Assembly (NCBI GenBank): GCA_023053575.1
Contig: JAKZAP010000013.1
Coordinates: 1,870,001 to 1,934,000, forward strand
Source of the DNA: Branchinecta lynchi
Lineage: Eukaryota > Arthropoda > Branchiopoda > Anostraca > Branchinectidae
Reading direction: 5' to 3'
DNA length: 64,000 nucleotides
Below the pieces are notes generated by a model. That model saw only the letters and a list, made by a program, of their open reading frames with translations, ran no database searches and had not been told where the DNA came from. Positions 56,461 through 64,000 of this stretch are shown in pieces. Made by a program: the position numbers and the translations under genes. Every line of letters starts with the position of its first letter. The stretch's first letter is position 1.

Positions 56461-56911
56461 AGTTTAACTGAAAACCCATCTTATTTTTGTGTCATTTAAT
56501 TCAGTGCACTGAATTATTTGGATTCTGTAAAGTTTTATTTTTATTTGTCCATTATCCTCCCTAGTTATGACGTTCAGAATGTGGAGGCCGTCCCCACAGC
56601 GTGAACGATATTATGACGCGGGGAATTTTAGTTCTCAACACAAACGCGGCTTTTCAGTGGGCAGTAGTGAGATTGGAGAAGATTGCTGAAGGCATGAAAA
56701 AAAAATCATACATCTTTCTCGTAAGGCATGCAACAAAAATACAAGCGCATACAGTTACCACAAATCCCAAGAAAATTCCACTATTTGACAATCGATTATT
56801 CGTGAATAGCGGAACAACGAAGTAATTCATTTTCAGCGGGTCTTCAAGCCAATTTAATGAATAAGTGATGGGTAACTAGATTGTCCTATCCCAGCCCTTT
56901 TCCTTTAAACT
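56461..56911 (+). mobile_element. TTAA-type MITE 4, intact copy abutting an exon
   Basis: AGTTTAACTGAAAA ... TTTTCCTTTAAACT, with TTAA at 56457-56460 and 56912-56915. It is uninterrupted and serves as reference for copy b. The right end lies 15 bp before the acceptor of the next exon, so the MITE supplies the CCCTTTTCCTTT tract in front of the splice site. Confidence 0.85.
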
Positions 56912-56930
56912 TTAAGTCGTTATATTCTAG

Positions 56931-57163
56931 TTGTCAACCTACTGACCGAGATATACGTCAAGGTTGAAGATTACGAAGCGATTCTTCTCTGCCTGATCGT
57001 AAAGTGCGACGTCAGGGCACTGGACAGCCAGGGTAACGACGTGGTGAAAGTGGACGACTTCCCTTCGATTGTTGACTGCGTTGTTCCAGAAGGCATGGCT
57101 GTCGAACTCAAGTCAAAGTTAGCCATTGCCCTCGTTGGACTCGGGCATCCGCAGTTAGCGGTG
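56931..57163 (+). CDS. GTF3C3: GTF3C3 exon, TPR plus VPEG segment
   Basis: Acceptor TATATTCTAG ends at 56930; donor GTG|GTGAGTAG. With the T left by 52626 it reads FVNLLTEIYVKVEDYEAIL, then DDFPSIVDCVVPEGMAVEL and KLAIALVGLGHPQLAV, ending on a codon boundary. In human GTF3C3 the equivalent region is a TPR, a variable linker, then a short IPDGVPID motif followed by a helix KLMVCLVHL; the same order is seen here and is one of the clearest matches. The splice acceptor lies against a MITE (see findings). Confidence 0.92.
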
Positions 57164-57281
57164 GTGAGTAGGCTATGTTAAAGCATCGACGACTCCAATA
57201 CTAGTATTACTTTAAGTCGTGACATCTAAAACCTACCAGTTTTGCTTGACCATGGAAATCCCTCTGGTCATAGAAAGATTT

Positions 57282-57478
57282 TTCTTGAACCCAAGCTGAC
57301 TTTGAAAAATATATTCAAAAAATATATACAGCGGATACGTCAGCTACGATGCTCCATCACTGTTATTTCCCCGACGTTGACCCTGAAGATTGATAGCCTG
57401 ACGAGGACCCTTGCCAAGAAGGGCCGAAATATCGCTGATGAATAGCTGACGTATCCGTTGTACATATTATTTGAAACT
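57282..57478 (+). mobile_element. Foldback repeat with hammerhead-like core
   Basis: Starts GAACCCAAGCTGACTTTG and holds TACAGCGGATACGTCAGC, with its near-complement GCTGACGTATCCGTTGTA at the right. The core at 57398-57430 is CTGACGAGGACCCTTGCC then AAGAAGGGCCGAAAT. The next 300 bases to 57780 hold nothing recognised. Confidence 0.65.
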
Positions 57479-57789
57479 AATTCATAGAAACGTGTCAGGA
57501 GTGAGTCAAGAGTTTCATTGAGAAACCCAGCATTATGGAAAACCTTGCATTTTCAATAAATGGTAGAATTTTGTAAATTCTAGATTTTTTTTCGTTTTTT
57601 GCATGCAGCGGTAAATCCCGACTCAGTTTACAGGTCTGGCTGTATAGAGAATCGCTACAACCAATGGTTGTATTATTGAATTGTGACATTGTGTCATCTA
57701 TATATTTACAAATGTTTGCGATTTGTCTGTCGAGTCTAGGCTACTCTCTACCAAATTGGATCCTTTTGTTATTATTTGAAAATTCTTTC

Positions 57790-58290
57790 TTTATTTATTT
57801 ATTAGTAAAAAAAGAGGTTAAGCCGAAGCTTCTCTCCCTACAAAATACATGAACTGTTTGCACTATACACTATTACAACAAATATACACTAAAAAGCATT
57901 CACATAAGCGCTACCACTGAACGGTGTAACAGCAAGATGTTGCTTGAACAGGAGTAAATTTGGTTGGGAAACGGTCTCCTCAGGTAAACCGTTCCTTGCG
58001 TGGCATACACGGTAAAAAAAATGACCATTGGCCAATTTTCCTGTTTATTTTTGGTGGGGATAGCCTCAAAGAATACTGACGGGTTAACAGATATGAACTT
58101 AACTAAAAAAAAAAAAAAAAAAATTATCTACCGAGTGGTGGATTCTGTATGTGTTCAGAATGTCATTGCGATCCAGACGGAACTCCAATGATGGTAAATT
58201 AAGGTGTCTTATTCTGTAATCGTAAGTTGAGCACCGCACGTAATGAATTGGTTTTGCGGTCGGCGCTGTAACCTCTCTACTCGGGATCGG
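57790..58290 (-). mobile_element. CR1-like LINE 3'-end fragment
   Basis: Minus-strand frames read TYDYRIRHLNLPSLEFR then DRNDILNTYRIHH, and further on FYRVCHARNGLPEETVSQ and LLLFKQHL, stopping near 57890. The R.R.L.LPSLE.R...D..........H and N.LP..V.......FK..L patterns are diagnostic of CR1/L2-type ORF2 C-termini. An 18-T run (as A on +, 58104-58121) interrupts it, and frames are broken. A polymorphic tail was not found. Confidence 0.75.
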
Positions 58291-58379
58291 TCTGTTTTGT
58301 TTATTGGTATTGTACATATTATACAGGGATCATAACAAATGCGTCAAAACGGGTCAGCCATGATAATACAGACTCTTTT

Positions 58380-58560
58380 CTTCCATGTACAGCCTTAAGA
58401 GGACCCTTGCCGAGAAGGGCCGAAATATGAGTAGATGTCACGGACTTATAGATAGATAGATAGATAGATTTATTTGCGCTAAAAAGCCACAAGGGCCATG
58501 GCAAATACAAAATAATAACAACAAAACAACAACAAGTACAATAAGCCGTGACTGTATTCG
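58380..58560. repeat. Worn foldback core and LINE tail
   Basis: TTAAGAGGACCCTTGCCG then AGAAGGGCCGAAATATGA at 58393-58429 is a degraded copy of the repeated hammerhead-like core. It is followed by TAGATAGATAGATAGATTTA and AAAAAGCCACAAGGGCCATG, probably a minus-strand LINE 3' end. Confidence 0.45.
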
Positions 58561-58994
58561 TAAGATAGTGGGAACTGCAGAAAATAAAGGATAATTATTA
58601 AATGTTTAACTTTAAACTATAAGTAAATTATGTATAAAAATAAGGAAATTAAATTATGTTAGAAAAGTTAACCGGATAATAGTTATTCTAAATATAGGTA
58701 TTCGTAAGTGAGTATAAAGTACCTGAGGAGTATTAAATTTGTCTGATTGACTAGAACCAATAAAAGGTATTCTTTCTTTACCCCTTACTTTGTAAGGTTT
58801 GTAGGCTTGGCCTATGTGTTTTTTGAGTCTCTAACGGGGCGGCGTCTAGTACGCCAGTTAGGCTAGAGACCTCGCAGTGATTTCCAGCGGTGTTATCTTA
58901 CTTGGCGACCCTTGGTCGTCACAGTAGTGGAGTTTTTCATAAAAGGTAACAGCGCATGCTCCGAACTTGACTTTTTCGTCAAGCATAATCACAC
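58561..58994. other. AT-rich intron DNA
   Basis: GTCTCTAACGGGGCGGC and its partial complement TTAGGCTAGAGACC (58830-58870) form a weak hairpin. No gene or element end is recognised. Confidence 0.45.
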
Positions 58995-59503
58995 TAAGGG
59001 TGCGTTTTTTGGATGTAGTGTCGGTGTAGTTTGACGTACTTTTGTTGTAGTAATGAAAGTACAGTGAACATGTCCGAGAGCTCCAAAACGAACGAAAAGC
59101 TGAATTGATTCAGGATTTTATGCAGTATTTTGCTTTCGGAGTTAAATTTTCGCTCAGTTCCTGCAGCATTAATTCAGCATAAAATTCATCGAAAAATTCA
59201 GCAAAGATGCTAAATTTTTGGAGCATACTTTGCGAAAAACTTTACGAAGTGTTTATATAGCTAATTCTTTTTTTCTTCTTCTTTCCAACTTAAATTTCGG
59301 TATTCTAGAAGTGTCAGAGAAGAAATAAAGGTAACAGCTTTCGGACAAAAATAAATCAATATGCAGCATTAAATGCAGCATTTACAGCACTGAAAAGCTT
59401 TCGGACACGTTCAGTATGTGGAATAGACAAATAAAACTTACAAATACTGTACTTTCATAACTGAAACAAAAGTACGTGAAACTAAATAAAAAAAACGAAC
59501 CTT
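58995..59503. mobile_element. MITE with AAGG(G/T)TGCGTTTTTT ends
   Basis: Left AAGGGTGCGTTTTTTGGATG and right, read inward, AAGGTTCGTTTTTTTTATTT; the match resumes at ACGTACTTTTGTT and ATGAAAGTACAGT, about 65 bp in all. The inner CATGTCCGAGAGCT is echoed by GCTTTCGGACACG. Target duplication not clear. Confidence 0.65.
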
Positions 59504-60265
59504 AAAATATACGTACACCAATATAATCGACCAATTCCTCATTCGAGTAATAATTATTACCATTATTGCTATTGGCCTCTGCGAAGCTCGGGTCGGCTCT
59601 TTCGGCATACAGAAATCACCCGATAATTCTTGGAAATATTAATAGAATAACTTATTACTAAATTGATGAGAAAAAAAAGAGGAAGATTTATTCTTTCAAA
59701 TCGTGTTTGCTAACTTTAACCTTTCGCTGAAGAATGGGAATTTTTTAATCATTTTTTAGATGTGACTCCCAGTCAGCTTGGGCTGATCAAGGAGTATTTA
59801 TATAAGGATTGATGTTATAAGGAACTTGAACTTGGAGACATTTCGTTCAAACTTATGGAAGTATTGTTTGAGTCAAAGTACAGTTCAGCCTCAAGGATCT
59901 AAATTGCTACGCGAATCAAGAAAACTAATCGTGAGACCCATATAGACCCAACACCCAATCGGAATCCATATATCACAAATATAACATGTAAAACGTTACT
60001 GTAGTAGATTTTCTTCACATTTATTATAAAGTAATAAGAACAGACCCGGGGTAGCCTCATCCATGTACGGTAGGGTTTCCAGCCCCCCCCCTCCCCCCCA
60101 CTCCCACCGATCCTACGTCAATTGGTGAAATAAGATGACAGGCCTGTTAATGTTGGGCAGGTATTATATCCTAGAGTGGGTTGCTTATTTTTTAGTTTCA
60201 CTTTGTTCCAAAACATGTGACGTACGGGATTGTGATGTGTTTATAAATACAGAACATGTTAATTA
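59504..60265. other. Intron DNA without recognised elements
   Basis: AGTCAGCTTGGGCT at 59772 is an isolated terminus of the foldback family. C runs at 60080. No coding signal. Confidence 0.45.
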
Positions 60266-61507
60266 GAAAGAAATAGAAAACCGTGATTTTTTTTTTTTTT
60301 GTTGATCAGCTAATTATCCCTCTAGGATGATGTGCGAGGGATAAATACAAATTCGGATATTTCGGTTGCACTTCCGGCAAACCGTCTTCAGCGAAAAACA
60401 AGCAACTAAATCATAAAATCCAACACAATACCAACAGAAAAGTGATGCGGAACCAACAAAATATACAACGATATGTAACTTAAAACCAGAAAGAACGATG
60501 CTGACTGAAACGATAAACAAATTCAAATAAAATAACGAATATTAAAATGTGCGTGTTAAAAGTGTATATGTACAAATCTGTGATTATTTTACAGTTCTGA
60601 ATTCTGTGTCTATTTACAATTTACCAATTCCCTGGAAAAGCGCAGAAGCTTTCACCCAGCCATTATACAATCCTTCGCTTTAACCATCACTATACAAATA
60701 ATCTCACAGAAACCCCAAAAATCACGGTTTTCTATTTCTTTCGTAATGAATGGTCAGCTTGGCTTCAAACCTTATATATGTAATTAATTTGAGTAATTAA
60801 TTTTTAATTAATTTGAGCTAGACCGGGAATTAAAGACAGGAAGGAATTACGTAATAGATCTGTAAAAAAAAAAGTCATAAAAAAAGTTTAAACAGTGTTG
60901 GTCGTTCATCAAGTCAAAATTACTATCCATAGAAATGAATTTATTTACAGTCGGCAAGTTCTAATGTAAATTAACCTTTGGGCGCACATTCCACACTTCC
61001 AAATATAAGGTTTGAAGCCAAGCTGACCGTTCATTTCATAAAATAGAAAAAAACGATTTCTGTGGAAGGTTTTATTCAAAGTGGTGAAAATATTATGGAT
61101 TTTTGGAGTGGGCCGTTTTCTGGGTGAAAGCTTCTGCTCTTTCCCAGACAGATGGTAAATTGTAAATATACACAGAATTGAGAATTGTAAAGATCACAGA
61201 TTTGTACATATACACTTTGAACACGCACATTTTATCTTTCGTTATTTTACTTTTATCTGCATGTCGTTCAGCCCGCATCGTTCTTCTGGTTTTTAGTTAC
61301 ATGTCGTCTAATTGCTTTTTGGTTCCGCATCATTTTCCTGTTGTTATTGTGGTGGATTTTATGATTTAGTTTTGTTTTCTTCGCTGAAGACGGTTCGCCG
61401 GAAGTGCAACCGAAATATCCGAAATTTTATTTATCCCTCGCACATCATCATGGAGCGGTAACTAGCTGATCATGAAAAAAACCCGAAAATCTCGTTTTTT
61501 TCTATTT
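60266..61507. mobile_element. Inverted pair of MITEs forming a 1.2-kb foldback
   Basis: The left unit 60266-60742 has perfect 26-bp ends starting GAAAGAAATAGAAAACCGTG. The right unit, about 61044-61507, is the same element in reverse (AAATAGAAAAAAACGA ends). Flanks AATGGTCAGCTTGGCTTC and GAAGCCAAGCTGACCGTT are also complementary, so the inverted structure is larger than the two units. Each contains CTGAAGACGGTT...AACCGAAATATCC (60361-60391 minus, 61384-61416 plus). ORFs within are not genes. It ends 30 bp before a GTF3C3 exon. Confidence 0.7.
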
Positions 61508-61537
61508 CACACTTCATAAACTGTTTTTTTTTTCTAG

Positions 61538-61681
61538 CCACTGGAAGAGCTTCTCATGCAGTACCGAGCTGACTACGCAGACGCTATTGTTGATATTGCG
61601 TCGACCCACAGAAAGACCGAGAGTTACGAAAGAGGACAGGCTCTTCTAGATGACATCCTCTCTTGGGAAGGACAAGACACG
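61538..61681 (+). CDS. GTF3C3: GTF3C3 exon, TPR
   Basis: Acceptor TTTTTTTCTAG ends at 61537; donor ACG|GTAAGAAT. It is phase 0 at both ends (48 codons). The peptide reads PLEELLMQYRADYADAIVDI and RKTESYERGQALLDDILSWE. It matches the family segment PL..L...... D..DLYLDVAEA ... G.Y..AL.LL. The Y....ALL pattern is a TPR helix pair. It is preceded by a foldback element and a long T tract that forms the splice polypyrimidine tract. Confidence 0.9.
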
Positions 61682-61789
61682 GTAAGAATTCGTCGGTAAG
61701 AATTCATTGGGCTCTTTTAGCCGAAGCTGACTGGGAAATCATAGTAAAACGCGCAATAGTCGCATTTTTTGTCAAAAGAGAGAGAGAGA

Positions 61790-62060
61790 TAGGTTTATTT
61801 AGACACATCACAGCTGACAGCTAATTTGCGTTGTTTCACTGTACTAAATAACAAACTAACACAAAAAGGGAAAATATCACTCGGCTTTGTTTAGCAAATC
61901 CGTAAAAAAAGGTACAAACGAATTTGCGTGGCGGTTCGTTCGCGAAGCTACTGGAACCAGTTTGTTCTGGTGACGCGTACGATTGTTGGGCGGTGCAGTG
62001 GGTGGTAAGATGTCTCGATGCTGGGGTTTAGAGAGAAGAAACTACCCAAACCTCAGGATA
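61790..62060 (-). mobile_element. LINE 3'-end fragment
   Basis: Minus frame near 61880-61930 reads RHANSFVPFFTDLLNKAE, a LINE ORF2 C-terminus related to those at 27150 and 49940. The 3' end is near the GAGAGAGAGATAGG run at 61781. 5' truncated. Confidence 0.6.
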
Positions 62061-62064
62061 ATCT

Positions 62065-62248
62065 GCTCGTATCTTTGAGCCAAACGTGGGGAGGTGCTCA
62101 TTTGCCCGTAAGACAGTCAAATCTGACAGATTAGAACTCAGTTTTTTTTTGTTTTTTTTTTATTTATTTTGTTCGTATCTTTGAGCCAAACGTGTGGAGG
62201 TGCTCATTTGCCCGTAAGACAGTCAAACCTGACAGATTAGAACTCAGT
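62065..62248 (+). repeat. Two-unit direct duplication of about 80 bp
   Basis: CTTTGAGCCAAACGTGGGGA at 62073 and CTTTGAGCCAAACGTGTGGA at 62178 start two near-identical units ending TTAGAACTCAGTT, separated by a T run. Confidence 0.8.
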
Positions 62249-62259
62249 TGGTTTGGGGA

Positions 62260-62901
62260 CCCCAAAAGCTCTTTGTTATGTATGTAGGCTTCCTTGTCTG
62301 AATACTCTCGTTATTTATTTGTTTGTTTTTGTTCATTTAGTAATAATGCATTAGGCTAGTATTTTCCTATCTGTTTATAAGAATCATTCTATTAACTACA
62401 CTGTAGAAAGTTTCTCCGAGTAAGGATTAAGGTCAACTGCAGAATTTGCTACTGGGATTAATCTCATCTCTACTGAAATCTAATTCTAATGTTATTTTCG
62501 TTGCCATAAATTCTACCTTGCCTGAATCGACAGATATACATTAAGCACTTACTAATGAGCTAAGAGCCAAGTGTTTCAGCTTTCTTTTGAAACAAACAAT
62601 GGAATCAGAAGGTTTTGATCTACTTTCTTATTTATTTTTTAGTTTTCTGTTTTCTGTTGGAGCACTTCGGACGCCGTAACCTAGTGGGGTGCAGGACAAA
62701 CTTTATTTATTTGTGGCCTGCATTTTGGATAACAGCTTAGTATAAAAAATGGGAGAGGGCAGGATGTTTGTGGAGGGTAAATAGATTTGAATGCGAACGA
62801 AAGAGTTTACTAATACTATCCTGAAACTGAGACTGAGCAACTTAGCACAAAATTAAAAAGAATAGAAGTTTGTGGATTCAGTTTGACTTTATTTTACTTA
62901 A
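62260..62901. other. Intron DNA without recognised elements
   Basis: AT-rich, with no repeat shared with the rest of the window and no coding signal, up to the TTAA of the next MITE. Confidence 0.5.
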
Positions 62902-63271
62902 AGGACCCCTATCGCACAGTTTACTCTTCAACTTACAGTATTTTAAAATATGTGAATACTTTAAAATGTGCTGTGCTTCCAACAAATTACCCACGGTTTT
63001 GGATTTTTTAAGCCTTTTCCAAGACCCGTTGACTTATAGCGGAAACAGGGAAACAGTTTAAACCGTTTTTTCTGATGGAAAAATTTATCGCAGACAACCG
63101 TCGACAGCGTGATACACATCGAAGGTAGCAAAACACGGCAAGCGAGAAAATCAGCGTGGTTTTGTTAGAGGGGTCAGAATCTACCGTACGAAATTGGGGT
63201 CTCGGAGTTTATAAATATATGGAATGGTTATGGAAGTAGGTTGCGTTAGTATTATAGGTAAGACAGGTCCT
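62902..63271 (+). mobile_element. TTAA-type MITE 2, intact copy
   Basis: AGGACCCCTATCGCAC ... GTAAGACAGGTCCT, with TTAA at 62898-62901 and 63272-63275. It is the uninterrupted reference for the 51051-52417 copy. It ends 47 bp before the exon at 63319. The small ORF in it is repeat-derived. Confidence 0.85.
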
Positions 63272-63318
63272 TTAATATTATAGCCCCTTCTTTCTTGACA
63301 TGTTTGTCTGCTTTTTAG

Positions 63319-63499
63319 GGAGATAACTGGAAGCTTCTTGGCGAATGTTATGAGGGATCCGGACAGTTAGAGAAAGCTGTGTGTGCATACCAGACAGCCA
63401 TCGGGAAAACTGATGATAATGCAGCAGTCCGGATGCAGCTCGCAGGACTGTTAGAGAGAAATGGAGAAATCCGGGGGGCAATTGAGGCCCTTACACCAG
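63319..63499 (+). CDS. GTF3C3: GTF3C3 exon, TPR pair; last exon in window
   Basis: Acceptor CTTTTTAG ends at 63318; donor G|GTATAT starts at 63500. It enters in phase 0 and leaves after one base. The peptide reads GDNWKLLGECYEGSGQLEKA, then AVRMQLAGLLERNGEIRGAI and EALTP. These are two canonical TPR motifs (W..LG.CYE..G....A...Y / A...LA.L....G....AI) and align with the family segment in which VWLRHAECLKALG is followed by ARISLSTLQQQLG and EALEP. By comparison with the human protein of about 886 residues, roughly the last 370 residues remain to the right of the window. Confidence 0.93.
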
Positions 63500-63504
63500 G
63501 TATA

Positions 63505-63830
63505 TATATATGTATAGATTTTATTTATAGCCCGCCCTAGTATACAAGGTGGTAGAGGAGTAAAGAGAACAACGAAAAACAACACAAGATAAATAATCGT
63601 ATGAACACACAAAATTTAGACATAATTTTTAGCTGGGCATGGAAAATTCATTATAAACATCATGTACTCGATGACGAGATGTACATAGTAGTGGCGCTGA
63701 CGTTTTCTCTGGTGAACGAATGACATCTTGGACGCCGGACTTCGGAACTAATTTGTGGTTGCGGCAGGAACGAGGAAGATACATACAAATTTGCAATGAT
63801 TATAACAACACGTCTTCAAAGCTTTAGTGT
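63505..63830 (-). mobile_element. LINE 3'-end fragment (family of 41.6-44.0 kb)
   Basis: The tail at 63507-63530 (ATTTTATTTATAGCCCGCCC) resembles the ATTTATTTATAACCCGCC tail at 41590. A minus frame at about 63690-63800 reads LPRSCRNHKLVPKSGVQD, similar to LSKLCHNHTLTEKFKIQD of the intact copy. Frames are broken. It begins a few bases after the donor of the last exon. Confidence 0.6.
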
Positions 63831-64000
63831 CTTTTTTTCGCAGAATGTGATAAACATATTTAGTTACCTAAATAGCCGCAAGAGAGGTGACATTCTCAAG
63901 TTGTGTACTAAAGACAAAAATTTATTCAAACAATGTTTTCAACGGATCCCGTACGGAAAAAACGTCATCAAAAAATAAAAAAAAAATCATGATTAGCAAT

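Overview
The window is nuclear DNA of an animal, probably a marine invertebrate. One intron-rich gene on the + strand sits in a very dense field of mobile elements. Spliced exons with GT/AG boundaries, several LINE families and many kinds of non-autonomous DNA transposon rule out a prokaryote. The tandem-repeat elements carrying a CCGT tetranucleotide run recall the pearl / Helentron-associated elements described in molluscs, so a mollusc-like lophotrochozoan is a guess, not a demonstration.

The gene is recognisable as GTF3C3, the TPR subunit of RNA polymerase III factor TFIIIC (TFIIIC102 in human, Tau131 in yeast). Nine exons are visible: 6395-6630, 26369-26520, 28023-28107, 31622-31813, 49190-49300, 52480-52626, 56931-57163, 61538-61681 and 63319-63499. 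All join in frame. The first exon was not found. One short exon of about 70 bp probably hides between 31813 and 49190. The C-terminal part of the gene lies past the right edge. A separate acidic ORF on the minus strand (1927-2439) may be an exon of another gene.

The rest is transposon layering. At 7.4-15.7 kb a hAT-like element with a perfect 8-bp target duplication lies inside an older repeat and contains a second copy of that repeat. That copy is in turn split by a nearly full-length I-type LINE at 8797-14666. At 19.4-25.8 kb an inverted-repeat-flanked island holds TTAA-type MITEs, one with its empty site preserved next to it, and a tRNA-Thr-like sequence. At 32.2-46.3 kb two foldback-like elements end in 16-bp satellite arrays. 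Between them they form a palindrome of about 10.3 kb (33968-44247), with a LINE inserted in only one arm. At 49-63.5 kb each exon is closely bordered by MITEs or LINE tails. One MITE ends about 15 bp before a splice acceptor.

I see no immune, biosynthetic or CRISPR-type system. The most unusual signals are the giant palindrome, the foldback elements with satellite-array termini, the self-dating nested insertions, and a recurring CUGANGA-hairpin-GAAA motif that resembles a hammerhead ribozyme core but has no obvious stem I.
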